A stretch of DNA of 39,328 nucleotides from Bacillota bacterium (GTDB lineage Bacteria > Bacillota > Clostridia > Acetivibrionales > DSM-2933). Of the stretch, positions 7,075 to 16,299 are shown piece after piece. Every line of letters starts with the position of its first letter. Position 1 is the first letter of the stretch. Location: assembly GCA_023430975.1 (NCBI GenBank), contig JAEYYB010000008.1, positions 1 to 39,328 on the forward strand, given 5' to 3'. The notes under the pieces were generated by a model. The model was given only the letters and a program-made list of their open reading frames with translations. It did no database searches and was not told the DNA's origin. The position numbers and the translations under genes were made by a program.

Positions 7075-10000
7075 TTACAATACAATTGGTAAATAATCAC
7101 CTGTGACCTTGTTGAAATTTCTTGCTATTATAATGAAATCAGACATATTTATCCAATTATCCTGATTAAGGTCAAATTTATACTTGAAGTTTTCGTTTAT
7201 TGAGCCGGTATTAAACTCCTTGGCCACTTCTATAATATCGGCTATATTTATTGAATTATCCTGATTCAGGTCTCCAGCCCATAATACCACAGGAGAATCT
7301 ATGGTACCTATTTCTGTAGATGGACTGTTAACTTTCGAGCATTTAATATCTCTATAGAGGTAGCCCTCCTTGCTTATTCTGACTGTAAAATCGGCAATAT
7401 CTGCAGGAACATTTGACAATTGGAAGGAGCCATCCGCCTGGGATAGTGTAGAAATTTCCGTTCCCAAAATCTCAATCTTGAAATCTGACTTAAGTGTTGA
7501 CTGCCCGCGAATGTCGCTGATGTCCGGGGACAAATATCCTGTAATTGACGAGCCCTCAGCATATTGCTGTATTGCGTCTTTTATATCAGTTACGAAGGAG
7601 TCAATTTCTGTATCGGGTAATATAATTTCTGGTATATTTAGGTTCAGTTCTTTATTTAAAAGTTTTCTTTCTTCCTGAATACTTTCTCTCACAGCCTTAG
7701 TCAGGTAGTTTTCAACAAAAGCCTTTGAATCTGAACTTGAAGTTATGTCAAATCTTCCTTGGGGTCCACCCATTATAACCAGATTACCTGTACTGTTTTT
7801 CTGCAGGAATAGAATGACCTCTTCACCTATTGCCAGCAGAGGATCATCGAAATATTGCAAGCTGCTGTTACCTTCCTGGAGCACTTTAACTTCCTTGCCC
7901 AATTTTGAGGTATTATCTTTATAATAGCTTTCAACATCCAGGGCTATTTCCGAATAACCGGGAAGTGTTTTGCTATCTGAGACTTCTTTTACCTTACCCT
8001 TTAAGATTATATCGGAATCCCTGTACAGCTCTTCTTCAGTTACCTCAACATATGATGCACTTACTACGTTTTGAGGCTGTTGCTTCCAGACTCCGTTAAC
8101 CCGGCATAACCCTTCAGCATCTTTTAGATTAAAATATGAGAAGTAGTCAAACTTGTTAATTTGGCTGATATTCCAGTATCCGCTTACACCGAACATTACT
8201 TTATCTCTGTTGTCTATATTTGAATTTTGAAGTACTTTAGGACTGCCGTACAAATCAGCCAGACCCATCATATGTCCCATTTCATGTACGAAAATCCTCT
8301 TAGCCAAATCCTCTATATCAGGGGAGTTATCAACACCTAATTTACCTTCTATTTTGGTTAGTTTTTCATTTTTTAGGCTGTCCTTATTAAACCATCTTGT
8401 ATTTATACTGCCATCAGAACGTGCTATTGCACTGCTTGATTTATCATAATATAAGGAGAAATCTCTTATATGATTTGGAACTGAACCGGTTTCATCAAGA
8501 GCCAAAAGGGCATCCTTCTTGAATTCATTAAGATTGACGTCTGAAAGCTGATATCTCCATTGAGCATCATTCCAGATAGAGATGGCATATTTTATTAAGT
8601 CAGTGTATTTTATAGTGTGTTCATTATCAAAATATGCATCGTATATATTTTCCGGTGCAGGATAGTTTGTATTTTCCTCTTTGCTTAAGCCAAGAATTAA
8701 GGGATTATCCAGTTTTAATGAATCAGTTGACGTGTATCCCTTCCAGCCTGCATATTCACCTCCATTTGACTCAAACTCCTTTGTTATTATGAATGATAAA
8801 CTGAATTCATATGGTGGCTCAGCAAAACCAAATTTGGTTTCCGGGATAAGACCTGGCTTTTGGCTGTTGTTTCTGACTCTTATATAGAGATCATGATTTG
8901 CTTGCAAGTCAGTGACCGGATAATAAATATATTCATAATCATAAGTATATGCTGATGAATAATCAAGCAATCTAAGTTTTCCATTGTATTCCTCATATAA
9001 CTCAATATCAAGATCTTTATATAAGGTTTTGGCAGGGTTGATAATTTGTTCAGATGCATTAAAAATATTCAGTAAAAAGAAAATTGTTCCTGATTCACCG
9101 GGCTTTACTTTGTACCAGCATTCTCCTCCGACAGTGTTAATTGTGTTCGTTACTGAACTATCTTTCTGTAAGGAATAAGGAGATGAAGGAATATTAACAA
9201 GTTGTGATGATTTAGAATAATTTGAATCATCAGAATTTTTTATTGGTATCCACCGTGAAATGCGTATTCTATAATCTCCTGTACCACTTTTATTTGCGTG
9301 TTTTACCTTTAGATAGTATTTTTTGTCTTTTATAAGATTGAATGTGATTTTGAAATTCTTATCGACTGCACTTTTATTATCATTAAGGCTGTAGAATAAA
9401 GGCTTGACTGCATTATTAGCATCATTATCAGTTTTGTTGTCATCACTGACATATAACCCATAGAGTTCCCCGCACACATCTGTGGAGCCGATGCTTTCAA
9501 ATGTATACACATCGCTTTCGGCAGGTGTAAACATATAGAAGTCTACATCACCTTCTTTATAAACACTGGCTGTTACTTGTATGTCTTCTACCACTGTGTT
9601 GGCATTCTCAATTGTATCATTATCCTCAACTTCATTTATAGGTGTAAACACGTTTTTCAATTGGGCATAACTACTCTCTAAGTCAATGGACCATGTGTTT
9701 TCAAAGTCCCAGTCGGTAAAGTTACTTTGGAAAGCCAGTTCCTCTGTGGTTTTTCCGCCTTGATAATCATATCCAGGCAAAACACTTCTATCATAAAAAC
9801 AATTAGTTACTCTTATGGGATATTTAGGATTGGTTCCCTTCCAGTATTCCGAACTCACAGGCGGTGTAGCAACATAAGGTACAGCTGTAACCCCACCACA
9901 ATTATCCAACCTCATTACCGAGTAGCACCTGTCAACCTCTATACCTATTTCTCCAATTGCATTTGCCCAGCCGCTTCCCATTATTCCGCTTACTTTTTCC

Positions 10001-10842
10001 TTAAAATTGTGAAAAGTTACATTAGCATAGCAATTTTTTACTACTTCTGAAGCATAGCCTCTCCCTATTAATCCTCCGCCTTGTTTGGCATTATATAAAT
10101 GGCCGATAAAAAAGCATTCTTGCATTTTGGACTGAATTGTAGCATTCATGGAACACCCTACCAGTCCGCCGCATTTTATAGCATCGGGGCCTGCATATAT
10201 TTTAGCCTGGGCACTGCAGCGATACATATTATATGCCAGGTAATCCCAGTAGTAATCCAGTTTTCCAAGTATTGCTCCAACACTGTCTGACACAGCCTTT
10301 ACCGTACCGTAAACATGAATATTACTAAAATACACTATTGTTTCTTGAACTCTTGATATTGTAGGTTTAGTGACCTGACCCAGAACACCGCCGACATTAT
10401 CGAACCCGGTTATATTTACGTTGAAAAGACTGAAATTCTTAATTGTAACCTGACCACATGAATCAAATTGAATTAGTCCGAACAGTCCGCAATCGTATTC
10501 AGAAGGACGATTAATAAACAGATTTTTTATGGAATGACCATCTCCATCGAATACCCCTTTAAAATTGTCAATTGGGTCCCAGCCATTGCCTGTGTTAAAG
10601 GGATACACACCAAGGTCAATATCATTTCCCAGTTTAAAACACTTTGAAGGATAATTCCTTACCTGATTAAGATCTTCCGGAGTTTTTATTATGTATGGAT
10701 CTGCTGTTGTTCCGGTGCCTTGTGTAAACCCGGTCCAGGGCTCATTGGCACTAGCCGGTTGTTCTACTGCAAAAGCATTAAATGGTACAATTGTTACTAG
10801 AAGTGAAACTAGCAAAAAAAGAATAATTGTTTTTCTTCTCAT
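7075..10842 (-). CDS. Secreted multidomain metalloprotease with C-terminal type I dockerin
   Basis: 1255 residues. Order: signal peptide (1-25, MRRKTIILFLLVSLLVTIVP), a GLUG-like beta-helix region (about 40-370) with repeated GGVLG/GGLVG/GGGLIG turns, a PPC-type domain (about 405-530, EVEDNDTIENAN...DVDFYMFTPAES), a second PPC-like domain (about 550-670), and a catalytic region with FVHEMGHMMGLADLYG near residue 850. HExxHxxGxxD-LY is the zinc motif seen in M6/InhA-like peptidases. A carboxypeptidase-regulatory-like beta domain follows (about 1115-1185). The protein ends in two dockerin repeats (DLNQDNSINIADIIEVAKEF and DLNQDNWINMSDFIIIARNF). It should be exported and bound to a cohesin scaffold, putting proteolysis on the cellulosome. 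GGGGGG (10852-10857) is its ribosome site; start ATG 10842. Codon use resembles the other resident genes and the frame is intact. Confidence 0.9.
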   Translation of the reverse strand: MRRKTIILFLLVSLLVTIVPFNAFAVEQPASANEPWTGFTQGTGTTADPYIIKTPEDLNQVRNYPSKCFKLGNDIDLGVYPFNTGNGWDPIDNFKGVFDGDGHSIKNLFINRPSEYDCGLFGLIQFDSCGQVTIKNFSLFNVNITGFDNVGGVLGQVTKPTISRVQETIVYFSNIHVYGTVKAVSDSVGAILGKLDYYWDYLAYNMYRCSAQAKIYAGPDAIKCGGLVGCSMNATIQSKMQECFFIGHLYNAKQGGGLIGRGYASEVVKNCYANVTFHNFKEKVSGIMGSGWANAIGEIGIEVDRCYSVMRLDNCGGVTAVPYVATPPVSSEYWKGTNPKYPIRVTNCFYDRSVLPGYDYQGGKTTEELAFQSNFTDWDFENTWSIDLESSYAQLKNVFTPINEVEDNDTIENANTVVEDIQVTASVYKEGDVDFYMFTPAESDVYTFESIGSTDVCGELYGLYVSDDNKTDNDANNAVKPLFYSLNDNKSAVDKNFKITFNLIKDKKYYLKVKHANKSGTGDYRIRISRWIPIKNSDDSNYSKSSQLVNIPSSPYSLQKDSSVTNTINTVGGECWYKVKPGESGTIFFLLNIFNASEQIINPAKTLYKDLDIELYEEYNGKLRLLDYSSAYTYDYEYIYYPVTDLQANHDLYIRVRNNSQKPGLIPETKFGFAEPPYEFSLSFIITKEFESNGGEYAGWKGYTSTDSLKLDNPLILGLSKEENTNYPAPENIYDAYFDNEHTIKYTDLIKYAISIWNDAQWRYQLSDVNLNEFKKDALLALDETGSVPNHIRDFSLYYDKSSSAIARSDGSINTRWFNKDSLKNEKLTKIEGKLGVDNSPDIEDLAKRIFVHEMGHMMGLADLYGSPKVLQNSNIDNRDKVMFGVSGYWNISQINKFDYFSYFNLKDAEGLCRVNGVWKQQPQNVVSASYVEVTEEELYRDSDIILKGKVKEVSDSKTLPGYSEIALDVESYYKDNTSKLGKEVKVLQEGNSSLQYFDDPLLAIGEEVILFLQKNSTGNLVIMGGPQGRFDITSSSDSKAFVENYLTKAVRESIQEERKLLNKELNLNIPEIILPDTEIDSFVTDIKDAIQQYAEGSSITGYLSPDISDIRGQSTLKSDFKIEILGTEISTLSQADGSFQLSNVPADIADFTVRISKEGYLYRDIKCSKVNSPSTEIGTIDSPVVLWAGDLNQDNSINIADIIEVAKEFNTGSINENFKYKFDLNQDNWINMSDFIIIARNFNKVTGDYLPIVL

Positions 10843-10889
10843 TTAAAAATTACCCCCCTGTGTGATATAAAATAAGTTTTGTTATTTAT

Positions 10890-10924
10890 TGGGAAATAAT
10901 AATTTCCCATAATTTCGTTTACAA
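10890..10924 (-). promoter_or_regulatory. Candidate promoter with overlapping inverted repeat for the protease gene
   Basis: On the minus strand TTGTAA (10924-10919) and TATTAT (10901-10896) are spaced 17 nt, as in a sigma-A promoter. An 8-bp perfect inverted repeat TGGGAAAT-AATA-ATTTCCCA (10890-10909) overlaps the -10 element, the position of a repressor operator. It ends 47 bp before the start codon. The regulator is not identifiable. Confidence 0.5.
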
Positions 10925-11068
10925 TATCACATGCGATTACCAAATGTCAACATTCAGAGGTATGGATATAATTATTAGAAACATTGTATCTCTTTTGTAT
11001 ACAAATATAATTGAGTTGCTTAATAGGGTGACATTAGTGATTGCTCGAATCGTACTTTTGATTCAGTA

Positions 11069-11835
11069 AAGGTCCAGTGCCGAATACTTCATTAATTCAA
11101 TTGAAAGTATCCCATGTATTGATTTAAACGATAAGTTGAATATACTCCAAATGTTTGCTAGAATTGGCCAAACTATTATATTTGGGATATTTAAGGATAA
11201 TATTTTAGAGGAGAATTTACCGGAGGCGTTCTAGGGAGATGTATCATTCTTGAAAGAAAGAGTAATTATTGAAAGCAAAAATGTGTTTTCCTATGGAAGT
11301 GATGCAGGTATGAAACTGATTGACATATATGACAGAAGATATATTCTTTTAGACAAAGATTATTCAAAGGAACACTATGAATAACTGTCCCAATAAACAT
11401 AATAAAAGAATTTAATTCAGTATCTTTATGGGTTGCTTTCTATTTTAAAGCATTATATAGTAATAATATGCAAATTATTAATGTTTTACTAGGAAAGGAA
11501 ATAAACTATGAATTTAAATATTGAAAAGATACATCAAATAGAATTGCTTATATAAATAAAAAGATTATCGGTGCTGATGGTCCTGTTTCAAATGTTTGGG
11601 GTAAGCGTGACAATAAATGGGATTATTATATTAAACATACGTTGCCTTTTGGAATATTAACTTTGCCAGCATATATGGGAGTGTCATCGCTTGTTAGTGA
11701 AGGAAAGATAAATTTTTGGCTGTATGATATTGTTAATTTATATCTACATTTATACCAATGATTTTGTTACTGATTGGGAATGTGCTGAGAAATAATATAA
11801 GTAATATGTTTACGATTTTGTTTAGAAAAGGATGA
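11069..11835 (+). pseudogene. Heavily decayed gene (unrecognised, hydrophobic C-terminus)
   Basis: The stretch carries one continuous protein-like trace of about 250 codons. It begins SAEYFINSIESIPCIDLNDK, then LNILQMFARIGQTIIFG, an in-frame TAG at 11232, LKERVIIESKNVFSYGSD... to a stop at 11384, a frame change to INIIKEFNSVSLWVAFYF, an in-frame TGA at 11522, and KKIIGADGPVSNVWGKRD... to a stop at 11761. A last frame change gives MILLLIGNVLRNNIS, ending at 11835. The repeated two-frame continuity and sensible codons mark a once-coding gene with two nonsense changes and two frameshifts. I do not recognise the family. The remainder of the gap 10925-11939 is AT-rich and shows nothing else. Confidence 0.6.
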
Positions 11836-11939
11836 GCGGAAAACATGTCACATGCAAACATAGAGAAAATTGGAATGAGCCTGGAACTTTTTTGCATTTG
11901 TAAATGTCTAAATAAGTAAAATGCATATGGAGGTAACCA

Positions 11940-12455
11940 ATGATTAAATCAAAATGCCTACTTTATTTTATGTTTCTTTTTATTATATTCAACATAACTT
12001 CTTGCTCACAAAATAAAAAAGTAACTAGTATTAACAGTATTGCTAATGTATCAGACCCATTAATTTATCTGAAATCAAAGGGGTATGATATATTAACTGA
12101 TGTTAAAAAATTAGAATCCAGGAAAATAACGAAAGATGATTTTAAAGGTATTAATAGTATAATTTGGGGCGCTCAAACATTCACGCCTGAACAAATAAAT
12201 GGAAAGATGGTAGATTATTACTATGCTGATGTAAAAGACCACCCATTACTCAATAACCAGGATATTGAAGGTGAAAGCGTAAGAGTTACAATAATGAAAA
12301 ATGACAATAAGATAATCGGTGGATATTCGAGTATAAATTATAAAGAGATTAGGTTTGGAGCTAATATATATTCTATTGATGGAAAAACTTTAGAAGAATT
12401 TACAGGACAAGATTTTCAAACTTGGAGAGAGGAATGGGAAAGAAAATACAATTAA
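11940..12455 (+). CDS. Small lipoprotein, function unknown
   Basis: 171 residues: a basic-hydrophobic leader ending FNITSCSQN, a lipobox with Cys at about residue 22, so the mature protein is lipid-anchored on the outer face of the membrane. The mature part is hydrophilic, with YLKSKGYDILTDVKKLESRK and a C-terminal LEEFTGQDFQTWREEWERK. GGAGG at 11930-11934 precedes ATG 11940. No catalytic motif is visible and I do not recognise the family. It is the first of a run of lipoproteins reaching to 18.1 kb. Confidence 0.75.
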   Translation: MIKSKCLLYFMFLFIIFNITSCSQNKKVTSINSIANVSDPLIYLKSKGYDILTDVKKLESRKITKDDFKGINSIIWGAQTFTPEQINGKMVDYYYADVKDHPLLNNQDIEGESVRVTIMKNDNKIIGGYSSINYKEIRFGANIYSIDGKTLEEFTGQDFQTWREEWERKYN

Positions 12456-12642
12456 ATTTATGAAAAGTACTTAAATCGAAGACTGATGAAAAAAGGCATT
12501 TTATATTCACAGGTTTTATAAAGCCCTTAGCATCAGAATATTTATAAACAAGACATTTTGGATATTCAGGTTTAGGAGAGATTTGGAACAAAAAGGTAGA
12601 AGGTGAAGTGTTAATGTGTGGCATAAAGCTTTATCTCGGTAA

Positions 12643-12765
12643 GATGGCAGGAAGTATAAGAGAGTGATTAAACCCAATAATTGCGATGGCTTTATGTATG
12701 TGGATGAAGAACTGTTTAAAATTGTAAAATCAAGAACACTAATGCCAAGAAAATGTTGGAAGTAA
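12643..12765 (+). pseudogene. C-terminal fragment of an unrecognised gene
   Basis: After an in-frame TAA (12640-12642) the frame reads DGRKYKRVIKPNNCDGFMYV, then DEELFKIVKSRTLMPRKCWK, to TAA 12765. It has no start codon of its own and looks like the 3' end of a gene whose front is missing or decayed. The gap 12456-12642 yields only scattered short frames. It is 19 bp ahead of the next lipoprotein. Confidence 0.35.
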
Positions 12766-12784
12766 GAAAAGCAGGAGTGATAAT

Positions 12785-13459
12785 ATGAATGGTTTAAGAA
12801 ATCTATTTACGTTTAGCTGTTTAATTTTGATATTTGCAGTATTATTATTGGGATGCCAGAAGGAAGAGAAGCCATCAGTTCAAGGTAGTTTACCGAAGTT
12901 TGCAATTTACTTTATTAAAGAGCAGGACAAGAATAAGGCGTTTAGCTTTGGACTTGATGAAAAGGATAATTCTGAAGCTGAAATTCAGGAATTAAGCTTG
13001 GATGAAGTGCCTATTATTACAGATAAGGACATTAAGGCTTTCGATTGGCAAAATCAAATGATTGAATTTACTGACGAATATCTGAATAAGCATGGCAACC
13101 CTTCCGTAGACAAGGAAATTAATATAGAAGGTGGAAGTAAGTTGCTTGGTGCTAAGGAATTTGATGCGGTAGTGATAACAGTTAATGGTGAAAGGATTTA
13201 CAAAGCCAGATTTTCTCTCAGCCCAATCAGGTCATATGTTCCTCCTGGAATTGTTTTAAACGATAATTCAAACAACAGTATTACAATTAGAAAAAGTGGA
13301 GGAAATGATACTCTTGACCAAAGATACGATAAAAGAGTTCGTGATGTTTTTCAAAAAGAAGGGAAACTGGTAGAGGAGTATGATAATCAGTTACAAACAG
13401 GTAATATGAATACTAGTACTAATGATAATAGAAAAACCGAATCATTTATAAATCGGTGA
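12785..13459 (+). CDS. Lipoprotein, function unknown, possibly chimeric at its 3' end
   Basis: 224 residues with a leader ending AVLLLGCQKEE (lipobox Cys near residue 24). The mature domain (about 35-200) reads LPKFAIYFIKEQDKNKAFSF, then WQNQMIEFTDEYLNKHG and AKEFDAVVITVNGERIYKA, ending in DQRYDKRVRDVFQKEGKL. That end resembles a natural C-terminus, but the frame runs 26 residues further through a polar tail (MNTSTNDNRKTES). It then stops at 13459, just where a different domain begins in the +1 frame. Either the tail is foreign, or a one-base indel separates this gene from the next segment. GCAGGAGTG precedes ATG 12785. Confidence 0.75.
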   Translation: MNGLRNLFTFSCLILIFAVLLLGCQKEEKPSVQGSLPKFAIYFIKEQDKNKAFSFGLDEKDNSEAEIQELSLDEVPIITDKDIKAFDWQNQMIEFTDEYLNKHGNPSVDKEINIEGGSKLLGAKEFDAVVITVNGERIYKARFSLSPIRSYVPPGIVLNDNSNNSITIRKSGGNDTLDQRYDKRVRDVFQKEGKLVEEYDNQLQTGNMNTSTNDNRKTESFINR

Positions 13460-14189
13460 TATTGAATACGTGACAATGCAAGGTGGTTTACATATTAATA
13501 CAAAGGCTTTGTTTCCAGGGCATGATGACGAAAAAATCAGCAAAATTGTTGCCTTAATCAATGGTGGAACTGGAAAGGTTACATCGACTAAAACTGAAAT
13601 AAGTGTAATCAATTCTAAAGCAAGACCCATTGGAATCCATTTCAAGCTCAAAGATGGGAGTAAGTTATATGTATGGACAGATTACACAACCAAATCATTT
13701 AAGGATGGTTGGTCTGCTACTACCCTTAATGACAGGTTTGTACTGAATATTCATAAAGACGGTCTCGATGAATACTACACCATTTTTTCCAAGGATGTTG
13801 CAAAATACCTTAAGGACGGATGGAAAGATGATATGCCGATTGTTAATGAGGTTGAAGTAAAATCTGAATATAGTGCAGGTGGAGACAAGATGGTTATCAG
13901 AAGTGGCAATAAGGCTGTTGTGACAGGAGATGGCTGTACTGCAAAAGAAGTTATTATAAGAATCATTAGAAATGGAAATCTCAAGGAGGTTTATGACGTT
14001 GGCAAAGTTACACCACAATTTGGTCGATGGGAATGGAAAGGGATTATATCAAGGCAATGCAAAACCATTGAAGGTAAAACTGTTACTCTGGCAAATGACC
14101 TCTATGATATAATTGCAGATGCGGATGGAAACCAAACTGGAGCCAGTTGTGTAATTGACTTACGAGATACAAAGGAAGCGAAGAATTGA
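13452..14189 (+). CDS. Exported-type domain protein lacking its own leader (5'-truncated or frameshifted)
   Basis: The frame is open from 13452 (IGDIEYVTMQGGLHINTK) with a possible GTG start at 13470. About 240 residues follow: DDEKISKIVALINGGTGKV, FKLKDGSKLYVWTDYTTKSF, DVAKYLKDGWKDD, a beta-rich C-terminal half (VIRSGNKAVVTGDGCTAKEV) and YDIIADADGNQTGASC. Similar modules normally sit behind a lipoprotein leader, but none is present and there is no ribosome site. It is offset +1 from the preceding lipoprotein; deleting one base near 13453 would fuse the two into about 467 residues. It may be the second half of that gene or a truncated remnant. Family not recognised. Confidence 0.55.
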   Translation: MGDIEYVTMQGGLHINTKALFPGHDDEKISKIVALINGGTGKVTSTKTEISVINSKARPIGIHFKLKDGSKLYVWTDYTTKSFKDGWSATTLNDRFVLNIHKDGLDEYYTIFSKDVAKYLKDGWKDDMPIVNEVEVKSEYSAGGDKMVIRSGNKAVVTGDGCTAKEVIIRIIRNGNLKEVYDVGKVTPQFGRWEWKGIISRQCKTIEGKTVTLANDLYDIIADADGNQTGASCVIDLRDTKEAKN

Positions 14190-14213
14190 GAAAAGAATGA
14201 GGTATTTAGGATT

Positions 14214-15074
14214 ATGAAAAAAATAGTTTTTATTTTTATAGTATTTATTCTGTTACTTTCTGGTTGTCAAAAGTATAGTGGAATAGAATCAACAGATATA
14301 GCAACACAACATAATTATGAAACCCCTACGCCACAAACTAAGGAGAAACATGACTACACAAAAGAGGCACATTTGCCGCCTGAGTCATGGAATCCTCTTG
14401 CTGCATCAGATGATGAACTTAAATATTATAAATATCCTCCGAAACCAATAGAATCTGATAAGCTTATTGAATGGAAGAAAACAGTCACTGGCGGCTGGTA
14501 TGACGAAAAAACTGATAGTATTCCTGCCCATTCGCACCAATGTATTCCGTGCCAGATTGTATGGAATAATCAGGTATATAGAATGGATGGTAGGTGTGGA
14601 CCTATGGCAGGGAACGAAATCGGTAATACCAACGAAGGCGGGACTGTGTATGAAATTCCAGGTATAGATAGTTCTATTGGTATTATACTGGGATATGGAA
14701 ATTATGACGGGCATAGGGCAACAAGAATTGACTATGATGCTGATGATGCAATTGCAATGTTGTTTATTAACCCCAATTTTGTGAAAGAGAAGCTTGATAA
14801 TCTTAATTTTCCGCATGCAGTAGAAAAAATAGAAACTTATGTTAATAGGGAGGATAAGAGGATTCCTGTTCAGCTTGAAACTAAGGTTGAGGAACCTCAG
14901 AAACTTAACTATATAATTACTCTAACAGAGACATGGAATGCAAAGGATTACAGTTATGATGGTTGTACACAGCCCATTGGAAAGCATTACTGGCGTTTTA
15001 AGGTGGTTCCCAACAGTTATAGTGAATTGGAGAGTGGTGGGGACAATCCACCACAGGCGAAAGTAAATAAATAA
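14214..15074 (+). CDS. Lipoprotein, function unknown
   Basis: 286 residues. The leader MKKIVFIFIVFILLLSGCQK has an ideal lipobox (LSGC, Cys 18), followed by a Thr/Pro-rich linker (YETPTPQTKEK) and a globular region. Within it, HSHQCIPCQIVW with a CxxC, RMDGRCGPMAG and IGIILGYGNYDGHRATRIDY are distinctive. The cysteines could form disulfides outside the membrane. It ends in a polar tail. It starts 24 bp after the preceding gene and probably shares its transcript. No family recognised. Confidence 0.78.
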   Translation: MKKIVFIFIVFILLLSGCQKYSGIESTDIATQHNYETPTPQTKEKHDYTKEAHLPPESWNPLAASDDELKYYKYPPKPIESDKLIEWKKTVTGGWYDEKTDSIPAHSHQCIPCQIVWNNQVYRMDGRCGPMAGNEIGNTNEGGTVYEIPGIDSSIGIILGYGNYDGHRATRIDYDADDAIAMLFINPNFVKEKLDNLNFPHAVEKIETYVNREDKRIPVQLETKVEEPQKLNYIITLTETWNAKDYSYDGCTQPIGKHYWRFKVVPNSYSELESGGDNPPQAKVNK

Positions 15075-15140
15075 TTGGCTGAAAAGATTATTATTAATCT
15101 TGAAGCAGTAGGAAATAAAGAACTTAAAACTGTTAAATGA
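15075..15140 (+). pseudogene. Residual C-terminal tail of a lost gene
   Basis: Directly after the previous stop an open stretch reads LAEKIIINLEAVGNKELKTV-K and ends at TGA just before the next ribosome site. It has no ribosome site and only 21 codons, so it looks like the 3' end of a gene whose body is gone. Weakly supported. Confidence 0.22.
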
Positions 15141-15150
15141 GGTGATAAGT

Positions 15151-16173
15151 GTGAAAAAATTATTTTTAGTAATATTGCTGGTGTTATGTGTATGTAATTA
15201 TACATACGCTAACAGTGGACCATGGAGAAGTGAGCCGCCTCCAGGTTTCAATGCACTTCCCTTAAAGAGCAATTCTGTGGAAGTTTTAAAAGAAGATTTA
15301 ACTTTTGATTTAACTGCCGATGAAGACCCATATAAAGCTAATGTTGCAGCTAAATATACATTGAGAAATGGGGCTGAAAAATCGGAAACATATTCAATTG
15401 CTTTTCCTTACGTAGGTGGGTATTTAAATAACTGGGATAAGCAGGATAAATATTTCAATGCTAAGGTGTCTTTTGATGGAAAGCAAATCATACCTAAAAT
15501 TAAGTTAATACCTAATATTCTTTTTGATGCTTCTGACGGTTCAGGTGGCAAAGGCATATATATATAAAACAGTATGAAAAATCTTACTTTTGAAGAAATT
15601 CTACACCATATGAAGTCAGCAATTAATGCAGAAGACTTTGATATTACAAAATATATTGACAGAGACCCTGTTAGTGGCGAGCTGATTAATACAGCTTATC
15701 GAAGTGATTTAGTTGTATTAATACTTTTTGATATTACAATACCAGCTAATTCTACAAGTGAGCTTAAGGTTTCATATAATCAGATTGGAGGAGAAGACAG
15801 ATATAAGACCAGGGACTATACATACATCTATAACTATTTTCTAGAACCTGCGAAGTACTGGAAGGGCTTTCGGGATTTAAATATAACTGTCAAGATTCCC
15901 AATGGCTATAAAATTACAGAAAGTAATCTCGATTTATATGAAGTAAAAAATGAAAAAGGAACATATACAGGTCATTTTGCTACTCTACCAGAAAAGAACC
16001 TTGAATTTCAAGTTTATAAGTCACTTAATGCCGCTCAAAAAATATATGAAGCTATAGACAAGAAGTTGAATTTGAGGTGGTTTAAAGCCATTATAATGGT
16101 CCTGGGAGTACCTGTTTTGATTTTAGTTTTGATAGTATTTTTCATAATAAAAATGTTAAAATATAGAGCTTAA
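15151..16173 (+). pseudogene. DUF4424-like exported membrane protein interrupted by one in-frame TAA
   Basis: GTG 15151 with GAGGTGATA upstream starts a signal peptide (VKKLFLVILLVLCVCNYTYA). The mature part begins NSGPWRSEPPPGF, then VEVLKEDLTFDLTADED and ANVAAKYTLRNGAEKSETYS. At 15565-15567 a TAA follows GKGIYI, and exactly in frame the protein resumes NSMKNLTFEEILHHMKSAI, then ITIPANSTSELKVSYNQIGG and a C-terminal membrane helix (IMVLGVPVLILVLIVFFII). Together these give about 340 residues with signal peptide, beta-rich ectodomain and C-terminal anchor, as in DUF4424-type proteins. The second half has an ATG 6 nt after the stop but no ribosome site. It is a single nonsense mutation in a sequence that reads ATATATATATAA. 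Confidence 0.7.
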
Positions 16174-16265
16174 ATATGAGAAATGAGACTTTATTAAGAT
16201 TTGAAAGATAGAATAGCAAATGTTTATGTTAGTTTAAATAAGATTTGGAAATTTGAAATTAGTTT

Positions 16266-16299
16266 AAGGAGAAAAAGTATGAAGAAAAAATATGATTAA
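16266..16299 (+). repeat. Duplicated leader and first six codons of the NADAR gene
   Basis: Bases 16266-16296 are identical over 31 nt to 5796-5826: the ribosome site GGAGA, the start ATG and MKKKYD. After that the sequence departs and hits TAA (16297-16299). The copy is therefore a start region without its gene, joined directly to unrelated coding DNA that begins at about 16297. Confidence 0.8.
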
